Counted from the stretch's first letter, positions 1 through 10,800 are shown. The stretch is DNA of 64,000 nucleotides from Calonectria ilicicola (GCA_020809705.1 CP085827.1:930001-994000); one strand, 5' to 3'. The notes: generated by a model from the letters alone, not told the origin. Numbers and translations: made by a program.

Positions 1-494
1 TAAATTATAGTTATTAATGATGGACTTCATTTACATTGATTCGTCGTCCGAGAAAACCAGTGAAAATATACATATCTAATTCAGCAGTTCAACTTGTTCT
101 AGCTAGTCTTGCCTGGACGTAGAAAGGTTGAAGCGTTTGGCAGTTACTGTCTACAGAAGGATATGCTGATAAAGTCGGCGAGCATGCCGGTTACAACCCT
201 TTGCTTGATCACTTACACAAGCTTCGCAGAACTTGTGACAAGGGTTTTATTTTAATCAAATAAAAAAACTACGTAGATTTGCCTGTGATTTGACACATCA
301 AAGTTGGAACGAATCAGCCAAAGCGCTTTCTACGCTTGAATCACAGAGATCAAGAAAATAGAAGGCATGTAGGTGAATGATTCCCCAAAAGCTCAGAGTT
401 TCATTATTATATAGCACACAGTTTATAACCAGAAAAAAAGTCTACACACCCTCTACCCCAACAAGCCATTCTACCTATTCCTACCACCACGAAG
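1..494. other. Intergenic, upstream of orphan gene
   Basis: No open reading frame with any recognisable feature is present. The sequence looks AT-rich. The last 60 bases before the start at 495 are C/A-rich and ATG-poor, as expected of a fungal 5' leader. Confidence 0.5.
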
Positions 495-1073
495 ATGTCA
501 TATCGCGACAAGTGTCCACCATTTCGACACGTCAACGAGGTTCTTTCTGATGCTCTGGCCTTTGTAGAGTCAATTCCTCTGATTCCAGAATCCGAAACTG
601 TGTTCCTTGTCTACTACAAATTAGGAGGGGGAGGGTTTTCCTACTCTTCAGGGCCTGGAGACGACTCGCGATCTAAAGAATATTTTCGAGAGGCCTCTGC
701 CCGCTTCCCATCCTCCTTTGAGCCAACGCAAGTATTCCAAGGGTTAGCCTTCCTTCAACTAATCAACTGCCTGACCGGGTGCACAAAACTTTGGCTGGAT
801 TACTCTGGCTCAGTCCTGCGTACTGTTCAATCTCGCGATAAAATGATACTAGACCCAGCGGCCCTTGTTCGAGCGTACAAGTCTCTAAATAGCTTGAAGT
901 CCATTGACGAGATGAAGTCCTTTCTTCTAGCAGTGCCCCACATTCGTCTCGAGTTTTCCCTATGGTTATTTGATAACAATATTCAGAGGTTCGCCGCAAC
1001 TCAAAGGGACTGGTATAGCTCGGACTATTTCTTGGAAGAATCATTGTTTCCGCGTCCTCAAGGTCGCCAATAA
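495..1073 (+). CDS. Orphan protein, member A of a local paralogous pair
   Basis: This single-exon frame encodes a 192-residue protein that I cannot assign to a known family. It has no signal peptide or clear membrane helix. It is recognisably related to the protein at 4998-5543. Both begin with a short N-terminus leading into PPF, followed by a hydrophobic stretch with a PLI motif. Both have a central Cys-Leu-x-Gly-Cys-x-x-Leu-Trp-Leu block and a C-terminal block with FLL/FFL, VP-x-I-x-LE and W. That conservation in two diverged copies argues that the frame is real. The ATG at 495 is the first in frame and lines up with the start of the paralogue. The gene lies in AT-rich DNA beside a lectin gene. 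Cytosolic location is inferred only from the lack of targeting signals. Function is unknown. Confidence 0.72.
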   Translation: MSYRDKCPPFRHVNEVLSDALAFVESIPLIPESETVFLVYYKLGGGGFSYSSGPGDDSRSKEYFREASARFPSSFEPTQVFQGLAFLQLINCLTGCTKLWLDYSGSVLRTVQSRDKMILDPAALVRAYKSLNSLKSIDEMKSFLLAVPHIRLEFSLWLFDNNIQRFAATQRDWYSSDYFLEESLFPRPQGRQ

Positions 1074-1962
1074 CTCGTAACTTGACCTGTAATCAGAGGT
1101 TACTTTTTATAGCAAATCAGTACTGCAGCCTAAACCAAAATTTCAGCCGTATTCATGATCATATCCTCTTAAACTTGGACAAATTATTTGTCATTACTAG
1201 CTCTTCATGGTTGCATCTGCCTTATTTATCCATTCATAGACACATTTACCACGAGCTCTACGCAAATAGCGTACATAATTGAGCATTAAAATTGTTTCAG
1301 TTGACATTGTGGTTGAATGAGATAGTGTGTGTGATGAGCATGACTTGAGATATTTGGGCAATAGTAGATATGTAAAAGCTGATCTACAAATACTAGGGTG
1401 CGACGTTGACGTGAGCAAACTTACAGACAAGCTTCATTAGCCAAATATTAGTTAATTACAAGCCCGATTGAGGACAGGCAGCTCATCTAATCCATTAGTA
1501 TTATCATTTTTGAAATGAAATCATAATTCAGAGCGGATCTCTGCGTAGCCCTAGGCCCCGCTTGACTACGGTCGCATTTACTAAAGGTGGAATCAACGAG
1601 TAGCATAGCGGGTAAATATTTTAGGCTCTGATCTTTTGGAGAGAGCATATCTGTAATTCGAATCGCTTAGATTTTCCTTAAAAGTGAAGTATCGACTAGG
1701 ATACATGCATTGACTCAGAATTATTGCCTCGCGGGCTTTCTTCACGAACAGTAACCACGTGTGAGCAAGTAGCACTTGTGCTAGGCCAAAAAGTCCTCAA
1801 CACCTTCCAGATAATCATTTCTTTCTCTCTTATTAAAGTACATGATAGCCAGTAGGGGGTTTCATCAAGCACATGATAATGTTCACGGCTAGTTTGAGAG
1901 CCGAAGTGATTATTAGTCGTGTAACTATTTGACAAGGAGTAAGTAGAATGCATCTTAGATAG
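1074..1962. other. Intergenic, AT-rich
   Basis: About 0.9 kb between the orphan gene and the lectin gene. Only short overlapping frames without domain features occur. I see no RNA gene or repeat. Confidence 0.5.
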
Positions 1963-2352
1963 TCAATGCGGATAAAAGCTCACTGCACGCCATCGATCTC
2001 CCAATACACGTGGAACTTCTCCTATCGGATTGGCGTGATGGACTGAGACGGAAAAGCGAAGAACGCCGTGGATATTCGCAATCCCATCATCAAGATCGAT
2101 CTCAGCACGGCACCAGTCGCCGTCATAATCGATATCAGCCCTCAATATCGTGCCATTGAGCTCAACAAGCCTTATTTTATGGCTGGTGAATTTTGAGTTT
2201 CCCCATTTAAATTCTGCCCCGATGATGCCAAGGCCATCATTCAGGTCTAGTTGAGATGATAGGTGATCTCCGTCGCCGTTACTGCAGCTTGCTCTCAGAG
2301 TGTGGCCATCGGGATCCAGGGTGATATTTTCGGAGGAATGGCTGAAAGACAT
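1963..2352 (-). CDS. Cyanovirin-N homology (CVNH) lectin
   Basis: This encodes a 129-residue single-domain CVNH protein, a family that binds mannose-rich or related glycans. The sequence shows the two internally similar halves of the fold. The first half runs from FSHSSENITL through LRASC and a GDG turn to LDLNDGLG. The second runs from HKIRLVELNGTILRADI through a YDGDW turn to the motif EIDLDDGIANIHGVL, the family's hallmark ending. The domain fills residues 1-100, and a 29-residue tail follows. I chose the ATG at 2352 because the domain begins immediately after it. An in-frame ATG at 2412 would add 20 residues rich in aromatics that could resemble a weak signal sequence. Fungal CVNH proteins are usually cytosolic, and their roles are mostly inferred as carbohydrate binding or defence. 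No intron is needed. Confidence 0.85.
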   Translation of the reverse strand: MSFSHSSENITLDPDGHTLRASCSNGDGDHLSSQLDLNDGLGIIGAEFKWGNSKFTSHKIRLVELNGTILRADIDYDGDWCRAEIDLDDGIANIHGVLRFSVSVHHANPIGEVPRVLGDRWRAVSFYPH

Positions 2353-3063
2353 TTTGAAAATGTATGTGGAGGAGAAAAGGGTGCTGAAAGAAATGTACCA
2401 ACACGGCTTCATTTATTAAGTCCAAGTCCTGGCCTGAAGCTGAATCAGACCAAAGCCAGCTGCATTTTCCCCGTTTGCAGGTTCCTCTTTTGGCATAAAA
2501 TCCCACCTCACCAAACGCAATGACCAGATAACTAGTCGGTCGCTAGTCCGGCACTATTGAAATGTGGCGGCCTAAGTCAGGATCGAAAAAGGTCTCGATG
2601 GTGCTTAGCTTCAATTTGAACAAGCACGATGATCCACCCAACCCCTTCCTCGCCACTCTACCATACACAACTCAACTTCATTCAAATATCAATTCAGGAG
2701 TAAAATCAGGAAAATATGAAGAAAATAGATTCGAGCTCAGTTATTTCTTGAAATAATATTCTGTCACTTATTTCCTTATGAATCGGTTGGAGGGTAGTGG
2801 GGAAGTGCCGTTTTCAAGGGTTGTATTGTAAAGCAAAACGAGATGTTTTCAGGTGAAATATATATATTGGCGACTGTTATTTATCGCATGTGCTCTCAAC
2901 CAATTCTAAACATTAAAAGCGCCTAATTCAGAATATCACAGTTCTCTGTCAGATCTCCATCCAACAAGGGAAGATAAAAAGAACACAGTGTATGAATTCG
3001 GCCATCCCATCATTCAATCCAAACAATAAATCCGTTGGTGGTTCACAATAATTCCCTAAACCA
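2353..3063. other. Intergenic, AT-rich, with a lone repeat end
   Basis: No gene is supported. The stretch contains the isolated repeat end at 2813-2830, described separately. Confidence 0.5.
2813..2830 (+). repeat. Solo copy of a MITE terminal sequence
   Basis: These 18 bases are identical to the right end of the inverted-repeat element at 32383-32613, including the terminal TA. No matching inverted left end is visible in the preceding few hundred bases, so this is probably a degraded copy or lone terminus. Confidence 0.55.
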
Positions 3064-4003
3064 CTAAACCAACTCGTATGCAAGTTCTAAAGCGTATCCA
3101 TCATCACCAAGGCTACTCAATGGGACCCAAGCTAAGTAAGCTTTACCATCATGCCTGTTAACTGTAAATTGGTTTGCGCCGCTCGAGCTCGGCGCACACT
3201 CAAGTCTGCCGCTTCTCAAAAGGCTGCAAGACAAGCAAGAGTAGCCGTCCAGGGATGAAGCAGCCATAACTTCACCATATGACACTTTTTTGACCAGCAT
3301 GGATGCAGGACCAGATGTGAGACATGAGTTATCTGGTGTAAGAGAGAAATACGACGCTCCCTCCGCTTGCCAGTCACCTGTCACACCATTGCCGTCAACA
3401 GCCCAGTAGCGATATGCAGTAGTATCTCCTTCACTCGTGACGCGAAACGTCGGTATAACGATCTGAGTTGTTGTGGTCGTTGCGGTGACCTCTTCTGTAG
3501 TGGTTGAAACCGTAGTGACTCCAGTGGTGATCACAGTCTTCGTCGAATACTCAGTTATTGTCGTTGGAATCGTCGTGGTTCTTTCTACAAAGGTTGTAGA
3601 GGTAAAACTGGGGTTCACAGTCACAGTCCAGACTGGCTTGGTTGTACTTGTAACTGTGATTGTTGTGGTGCCGCGTACATTGCTGGTTGGTGTGATGACA
3701 ACTGTCTTGGTGGAAGTTCTGCAGTCTGTGTGAGCTCAGCATCAACACAACATATTGTAAAACTCACATAGTGACTGGAGCTGCTGTTTGCGTGACCAGT
3801 ACAGGCTGGATTCCAAGTTGTCTGCACACAGATGCGTACTCTGAATTCTTGCAAGTAGACGCATACCCAGAAATCTTGGAGGGGATGGCTGTGCTAGCCT
3901 GGCATTTGCCGTATGCCCGCCCTTTTAGTCTCGCATTGCTCACTCCGACCGTGGAAACGGATGTTGATGTCTCTGTCGTCACAGTCGTAGTAACGGTATC
4001 CTG
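3064..4003 (-). CDS. Thr-rich secreted or wall-type protein (5' end unresolved)
   Basis: Two exons are supported. The upstream exon (4003 down to 3768) encodes a Thr-rich start followed by a Cys-containing segment with NARLKGRAYGKC and SVCRQLGI. A 49-nt intron (3719-3767, GTGAGT...TGCAG) joins it in frame to 3718-3064. The second exon carries about 70 residues dominated by Thr, Ser and Val (TTTITVTSTT type), then a roughly 120-residue Cys-containing C-terminal domain ending in ALELAYELV. Such Thr-rich spacers are typically heavily O-mannosylated in fungal extracellular proteins. An acceptor near 4001-4003 implies a further upstream exon. A possible one ends at a GTAAGG donor at 4070 and is open back to an ATG at 4241, but it shows no convincing signal peptide. 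Secretion is therefore inference, and the family is not recognised. Confidence 0.6.
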
Positions 4004-4241
4004 CTCTGATTAGAATGGGCCGCATATAGATAGCGTTGGCACATACAGTAAAAAAAGTCCAACTCCTTACCCATAGACACATGGGAAAGTTCCCATTTCG
4101 CACAAAGTAGAGGATCCCCGATTGCGGTTTTCCGCTCCTCGTCATCTCAGCCGCCAGCGCGGGCTGAGCCGAGTTGTGGAACCGAAAAATGGCTTTCATT
4201 ACAGCCGCCTGGAGTTTTTCGCTCTCTAGCACTGGCAGCAT

Positions 4242-4997
4242 TAGTGCTCTGTACCTGTACCTTGCGATAAACCCCACACTGAGCCGCGCATGGCACCACC
4301 AACTCCAGTGCTCTTTATACTCGTATCCATTCGACGGAGAGTAAAATTGCCACTGATGTCTATATATTTATGTCCAACCTCACTTCTAACATTTATCCAT
4401 TTATTCACACAAATGCATTAATGCACTGTGCACTAATGCTGTGCACGAAGAAAAACTCAAGACGCATTGCTCCGCGTTGGGGTTGGACAAGCTGATGAAT
4501 GTGTAACGCACCTAGCCTCAAAGACTCAATTAACGCCATATGTGCAGAATCCAGACCGCCGAGGGGCATTCTGGTGCAACGTCAAGGCTGGTACACCTCT
4601 GTCTTCCCGTCTCACAAGCCAGCCTACCCAGCCAAACAAGAGCCAAGCTGGGAGCAAAGGACGGGAGAATGCATGGCCAGCTAAACCAAGCCCATCCTAC
4701 CAAATCCACGAGTCCAACCTCCGTAAATACGTACTGGTAACACAGAAACCTACGGGATGAGGGTTAGAAAATGCCTCTAGGTACAAATACCACCCAACTA
4801 ACCCCCTCGGCGGCACTTTCGCAGCATCGACACCAGATCAGTTAGATGACCCCCATCATCTCTCGATACCGCAAGGTAAGAAACATCATCCCCCCTATAT
4901 GAGACCTCAAAGTATTTGGCAACTGATAACGTCCAGGTGCTCTCTTCTACCGACTCCACTACTTGTATTCCCTTTCAAACCGCCCACCGTCATCGAC
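4242..4997. other. Intergenic
   Basis: This is the region between the divergent Thr-rich gene and the second orphan paralogue. Several short overlapping frames at 4467-4760 have no supporting features. A TATA-like sequence lies on the minus strand near 4316 and could serve the Thr-rich gene. Composition shifts from AT-rich to more GC-balanced at about 4.45 kb. Confidence 0.4.
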
Positions 4998-5543
4998 ATG
5001 GCCCCTCCCTTTCAAGCCGTCAGCCGGGTCCGAGCAGCCACCCTCGAGTTCCTGTACACTCTCCCTTTGATCTCGCGAGAGTATTGCGTCGGGAGAGTTT
5101 ACTTCCAGCCGGATGGCAAACTCGAATGCGACCTGATGCTCCGGACTGACCCCATGGCTGTCCTCTTGCACACCGTCCTGGCCCTGCAGCATTCCACCAC
5201 GCTCTCGGACGAGAGCCTGTGGCAGTTTGGAGCCTTCATCTCCATGGCAGGTTGCTTGAACGGGTGTGCATCCCTGTGGCTCAAGGATCCGAACTTGGCC
5301 TACGCCGACGGGCGACCAGTTCCGCTCGATGAACGCCGCATCATCTGTCCCCGCACCCTCATCACGGCCGACAACCACCCGGACGAGAACTTGATCTCGG
5401 TCGAACACATGATTGCATTCTTCCTGGGCGTTCCCGACATCAAACTGGAGCCTGGCCCTTGGACTTCCATTCAGGCCGTCATTGTTAGCGAGGAAGCCAT
5501 GTACAACATGTACAAGAATAACGACGAGGGCAATGAGAAATAA
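4998..5543 (+). CDS. Orphan protein, member B of a local paralogous pair
   Basis: This single exon encodes 181 residues related to the protein at 495-1073. Shared blocks are an N-terminal PPF motif, a hydrophobic helix ending in PLI, the central GCLNGCASLWL block (CLTGCTKLWL in the partner), and a C-terminal M-x-x-FFLGVPDIKLE-x-x-x-W block. Two cysteines three residues apart in the central block are conserved. An in-frame ATG at 4899 would add 33 residues, but I prefer 4998: its context is better (gacATGG), and the paralogue has only a short leader before PPF. There is no signal peptide, membrane span or known motif. The two copies are in the same orientation about 4 kb apart with two unrelated genes between them, and they differ at most positions, so the duplication is old. 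Function is unknown. Confidence 0.78.
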   Translation: MAPPFQAVSRVRAATLEFLYTLPLISREYCVGRVYFQPDGKLECDLMLRTDPMAVLLHTVLALQHSTTLSDESLWQFGAFISMAGCLNGCASLWLKDPNLAYADGRPVPLDERRIICPRTLITADNHPDENLISVEHMIAFFLGVPDIKLEPGPWTSIQAVIVSEEAMYNMYKNNDEGNEK

Positions 5544-6700
5544 CTGGGAAGTAAGCAGCTTCGCGGGATGTGCATATTTCGAGCCCAGTAGGGCGCCAGA
5601 AAGGAAAAAAGAAAAGAAAAGAAAAAAAAGAAAGAGATAGTATTGATTTCGCCGTAAACATGAATAAATGACAAATTTTGGATTGCTCGCACCCCATTTT
5701 GCAAACCCTTGCCTATTTGCCACTTGACACCCAAAGTGAACCATCCCATATTAAGACCGCAGTCCATCCCAAATCAACACCCAATATGTCAACTCGATCG
5801 GCCCATCGGCGCGCCAGCAGTGCTAGCCAAATACCATCATGCATGTGTCAAGCCACCGCAGCAATTATAGCAGCCAACCTCACGGCCATTGGCACGTTGG
5901 GCTGGACACCGCTACAATAACACAGGATAAACGATGCAAACAACGAAGCGATTCATGTCACATGGACGCTACACAACGAGTTTTCTGAACCCGTCTTTCC
6001 TTTTTTTTAATATCGCACCAGATCCAACGTTGCGCTCCTCAAAAGCCCGACAGACACAATCTCCCCCATGGTCCCCGAACGCCCGACCAAGTGGCACCAA
6101 ACCTGTCAGTCAGCTGAGGAGTAGGCTAAGGTACGCACGCTATTTATAGACACTTGGGGCCTTGAATCCACCAGTCGCTTCAATGACGGAAAACGAAAAA
6201 AAGACGAGGCCCTACCACAGTCTCAGAAAAAAAACGACCAAGCCAGTCCAGTAGCGCTCTAGCCCAACGCCTCGTGCCAATGGCTTGCTCAGCCCCAGAG
6301 TCCGGGCCAGCGAATTCTCAAATCCAGACTCTGGATGTGAGACCTGATCTCGTATAGCTCCGGCAGTCTTTAGTAGTGGCTGGAAGCTGCTCCAATCACG
6401 GCTGCCCCAGTTAGTCAAAAATCAAGCCTCATTATATGCTTGTCCTCACCGTCTGGTCAGCTAGCAATGAGGCGTGTCGTATTGTATGTTTGCCTGACTA
6501 GACACTCACAAATCTAATTCTGGAAATCGAGCTGTTAATCGAGAGACATCATTGAAGCCGGTGTGTATAAATACTCCAAGCCGCAGCCATCACTCTCGAT
6601 CTTTCTGTATTCTCGTCATCAACTCTTCAGCTTCTTCTACTCCATATACAACAAGCACCTCCATTCACTCAACGCACCTTCAAACCACCAAGCATTCACA
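5544..6700. other. Intergenic, promoter region of the PhiA-like gene
   Basis: About 1.15 kb without a supportable gene. It contains a short A/G tract near 5600-5640. The last 100 bases form a pyrimidine- and CAC-rich leader before the PhiA-like start. Confidence 0.5.
6565..6572 (+). promoter_or_regulatory. TATA box of the PhiA-like gene
   Basis: A clean tataaata lies 129 bases upstream of the start at 6701. A CT-rich leader lies between, consistent with a strong, focused fungal promoter. Confidence 0.6.
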
Positions 6701-7249
6701 ATGCAGATCAAGAGCATCCTCCTCGCACCCCTCCTCGCCGCCGGCCTGGTTTCAGCGGCCCCCTCCTCCAAGCCCGTCACTTTCGAGGTGGTTGCGATCG
6801 CACCCGGCAGTGGCTTCCACCTTGCACCCCTCCAGGCCACCAACGGCTACTTCGGCTTCCACATCGGGGACGAGCAGGCCGTCTGCTCAGCCAAGTCGGA
6901 CAACACCGGTACCTTCAAGCTCATCAACGGCGAGCTGCAGCTCTACAAGGCATCTGGAACCCCCCAGAGAGCGTGGACTGACCGCTCCGGCATGGGCCAA
7001 GGCGTCTTCGTCTATGTCAACGGCGACGGCATCGCCAGGAACGGCCAACGCACAACGTGGAAAATCGACTCCAACAGCAACCTGGTCTTTGAAGGCAGCG
7101 GTCTCATTGCCTGCAAGAGCTCCAAGGGCATATGGTCTGTCAGGGTGGCCGATAATGGCCGTGCAGGCGAACAATGCACGCCTTTCATCGCCCGCGCCAT
7201 CAAGACCGACAAGCCCAACAGCTGCACCTACTCTGGTGGTGCTTGGTAA
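6701..7249 (+). CDS. phiA: PhiA-like secreted cell-wall protein
   Basis: This encodes a 182-residue secreted protein of the PhiA family, first described in Aspergillus as a wall protein needed for phialide and conidium development. Residues 1-20 form a signal peptide with the start MQIKS, a Leu/Ala core and a cleavage-type SAA. The mature part contains the family's best-known segment, a TPQ-x-x-x-x-DRSGMGQG block around residue 90-100. This is followed by a W-x-ID-x-x-x-x-L-x-F-x-G-x-x-LIAC motif and a C-terminal NSCTY. The conserved cysteines are present. Length matches the family (about 180-190). The start is fixed by the signal peptide and by the TATA box 129 bases upstream. No intron is seen. 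Abundant secretion to the wall or medium is expected from the family. Confidence 0.88.
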   Translation: MQIKSILLAPLLAAGLVSAAPSSKPVTFEVVAIAPGSGFHLAPLQATNGYFGFHIGDEQAVCSAKSDNTGTFKLINGELQLYKASGTPQRAWTDRSGMGQGVFVYVNGDGIARNGQRTTWKIDSNSNLVFEGSGLIACKSSKGIWSVRVADNGRAGEQCTPFIARAIKTDKPNSCTYSGGAW

Positions 7250-7869
7250 TCTCAACTCTTGTTTTTTCTTTCTCTAGTCTCTTCAATAAAACCAAGGGCA
7301 TTACGATGATGGAAGCGGTCATACATAATAGATCATGTTTTGTTGCATGCATCGTTCGGCTTGGACATAATTCTCGTGGTCGGGTTTAGAATCAGTTCAA
7401 TCGTTCAGAGGTTCTCCTCATACTAGATGTATATAGTTAATGACAAAATTATTTGCCAATCTTTTCATCCCTTCCGTTGCCTTGGCGAAAGCCTTCAGGC
7501 ATGTGTTTTGCTCAAGCTTAAAACAAAGTAGACCAACAGGCCACGCTCCCTCTCACACATACACAGGGGGGGATACGGAAGGTGACCAAGTAAAAAACAG
7601 TCACTAAAAGCACCAAGAAACAAACTGAAAGCCAAGTTCTTAACAGGTAACCCAAGGAAAAATAGTCTTTTTGTCTTCCGTCAAAGGAGTCCATATCAAA
7701 GGTACAAACGATGATGCCATCACTACCCCAGTGCCTTTCCATTTCCAGTCCTTTCTTATTCCATGACCATCTGCGTTTGCCCACACCGCAAATACGAATA
7801 CATACTTTAATACATCCCAACAAAACTATCATCACGCTTGTCTCATCCACGTCTACACAGACACCGAAA
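7250..7869. other. Convergent 3' region
   Basis: The PhiA-like gene and the minus-strand nucleoporin gene end towards each other here. The stretch holds two 3' UTRs and no supportable gene. Confidence 0.5.
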
Positions 7870-10800
7870 TTAGTGCGCACCTCCTCGAGCCCTCTTGGCT
7901 CCTCCTCCAACTTCTGAGTCTCCTCTCTGGCGCTTGGTGCCAGGTTGGAAGTCACCCGCTCCGGGGTTGAGTCCACCACGACCACCCCGAGCACCACCTC
8001 GTCCTCCACGACCGGCATGCGTAGGTCCACCCTCTTGATTACCGCTGGCCGCTCTCTGACTTGGTGGCACGTACGCGCCACCACGACCACGACCTCCTCC
8101 ACGTGGCATGGGAATACCTGACCGCACTGGTGGCTGTCCTTGTTGCTGCCCTTGCTGTTGGGCTTGCTGTGGTTGCGCTGCCGCTGCTGGTGTTGCTGCC
8201 GCAGATGCTGCATTATTGGCAGCGCCTTCAGTCTTGACTGCGAATGGGTTTGGTGCTTCCGAGCTGGCGGCGTTCGTAGACACGGCAAAGGGGTTGCTGG
8301 CCTTTGGTGCAGGGATTCCAGCAGGAGCTCCTTGAGCTGCCTGAGCGGGAGTTGGCTTTGGCCCATTGGCAGGTGCTGGTGCCGGCGCTGGTGTTGAGGG
8401 GACCTGAGCAGCCTTGGCGGCGGCGGCAGGTGATGGTGATGCAGGCACACCAGCTGCTGCGAGCTGTTTGGCGGGAGTGGCCTTGGGTGCTGCGGCAGCT
8501 GGTGTAGCAGGAGGAGGCTGGGCAGTCTTGGCAACCTCCCAAACCTCGACGACGGGCTTCTGAGGTGTCTCATTGGCGGCCTTCTCCACAACACCGATCT
8601 TGGCTTGAGCACTTCGGAGCTTGTTTTCTGCCATGTTAATGCGCAGTGTCGACTTCTTGGACTCCATAAGCTGTGCCTGCTCCCTCGCCGAAGCAATCTT
8701 GGACTCGTACTCCGTCTTCAGGTTCGACTCAAGCTCGGTCTTGGCCTTGGCAGTCTCGACCTCAAGCTTCTTCTTGATATTCGCAGCCACAATGTTTTTG
8801 ACAGTCGCGTTGGTTGACAGGAACTGTCGGATTCCAGCATCATCTAGCTGAGTGAGATCAGGGGCACTGACTGAAGCAGGGGTTGCAGGAACAGGTGCAT
8901 CAGTCTTGATGGGAGTGGCAGGCGGCTGTTGAGGTGCGGGAGCTGGGGCGTCGGCAGCCGGCTTAGCAGTTGCGTTCTCTGCCAGCCAGATCTGTTTCTC
9001 CTGCTCAAATTTGAGCTTGAGGTCCTCGTCCTTGCGCTTGTATTCATCCTCCATCTTTGAACGCGTTTCCTTGAGCTTGTTGTTCAAGGCGTCCCGCATT
9101 CGATCCGAGCGCTCCTTGACCGTCTGTTGGATCTTGGATTCAAGTTCGGCAGCCTTGTTCTCAGCTTCAGCGGCCCGAGTTTCGGCAGCAGCAATCTTCT
9201 CCTCCAAGTTCTTCTTCTCCTCATCTGAAATGCCACCAGCAGAATGGTCTCCATTCTGGGTCGTTTCAACAGAAGCAAGGGTCTCACCTTCAGCCTGGAC
9301 GGGAGCCTGAGCGGCTTCTTGTAGCTTCCTGGTTGCTTCATCGCGTTCAGAGATAGCAGTCTGAAGCTCACCTCGAAGGGTTTCAAGTTGCTGCTCAGCA
9401 CCAAGCTTCTGAGCATTGACAGCCTCGAGCTCCTTCTGGAGGTTCCCAAGCTGCTGCTCCAACTGTGAAACAATCTCTGCAGAAGCAGATGCCTCCGCCG
9501 GTTGGGTGGCAGCGGGGGCAGCCTGGGCAGGTTGGGCAGTCTGAGCAGCTTGTGCTTGTCGCCGGAGCTCCTCAACCTCCTTTCGGAAGTTTTCAATTTG
9601 TTGCTCAAGGACCGATTTCTGCTGGCCCGACTCCTCAGCCTGCTTCTTGACACCATCAAGCTCACTAGTCGCCTGGTTTAAGGTTTCTTGAAGCTGGTTG
9701 GCTCGTGCAAGCGCCTCATTCTTCTCGCCTGTCAACTTCCTTGATCTGTCCTTGAATTGTTCAACCAACTTGCCACGGGTTGTGGTCCAGTTGCTACGCT
9801 CTGCCTCCAATGTCGACTCAAGTTCGGCAACCTTCGCGTTAAGAGGCTGTTCGCCTTGCTTGAGAGCATCACGCTCAGCTTCCAGGCTGCTGATGGTTTC
9901 CTTTAGCTGCTCCATCTCAGCAGGGTCAACGCGGCCATACTTGGTAAGAATGCCCTCGGTTCGCTTCTGCCATCGATCGCGGTCCTCCTGGATCTGTTTG
10001 ATTTCATCCTCCAAGAAGCCCTTCTGGGTCTTGAGGGTGTCGATTTCTGCCTCCAGGGGGTGTACCCTAGCCTCCATCTCTTCAATCTTCTGGTTCTTCT
10101 CAGTAATCTGATCCTTCAGCTGTTGGTTCTCGTTTCGAAGAGTCATGCTGCTCTCCCGGTAGAGGTTGAGCTCGTTGAGCTTTTCCATCAAATCCTGATG
10201 CGTCATGGATGTTCGACCGCTCTGAGCAGCTTGGGTTCGTTCTTGATCAAGCTTGAGGCGAGTCTCGTCGAGTTGTGACTGGGTGTACTCGAGCTGCTGC
10301 TGGAGTCGCTTGGCCTCTTGGGTCTTGAGGTCATACTGTACCTCAAGAATCTCCTTCTCACGGCGTAGATAGCTGTTCAGTTCACGTAGACCCTCAGTGG
10401 CATCGCCAAGAGGAACAGGAGACATTCCCTCGTCGCCATCGTCGTTGTCGGTTCGCGTCTGTTGCAGGGCGGCGACCTGGGATGCGAGCGCCTCCAGTTG
10501 CTGATGAAGAAGTTTGTTCTGGGCATTAACATCTTCACGCCTGGTCTTGAGCTCGGACATTTCCTGCTCCAGGTGCTCTCTGCGCTCCTCCCAGGAGGTC
10601 TCGCTCTGGGCAAGAGCCACCTTAGCAGACTCAGCCTCAGTCCTGAGAGATGTCGCTTCGCTCTTGAGCTCGTTGTACTCGACACGCAGTTGCTGGACGA
10701 GTTTGGCGGCCTCAGCATGTTTGACAAGCTCCTGCTCATAATCTTGCTGGGCTTTGGTAGCAATATCGGCCTGAGCGCGGAGGTCCTGTTGATGATATCG

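Noticed and set aside
6563..6700. A longer N-terminus for the PhiA-like protein
   Set aside because: The extension covers the TATA box and leader, and the signal peptide begins at 6701.
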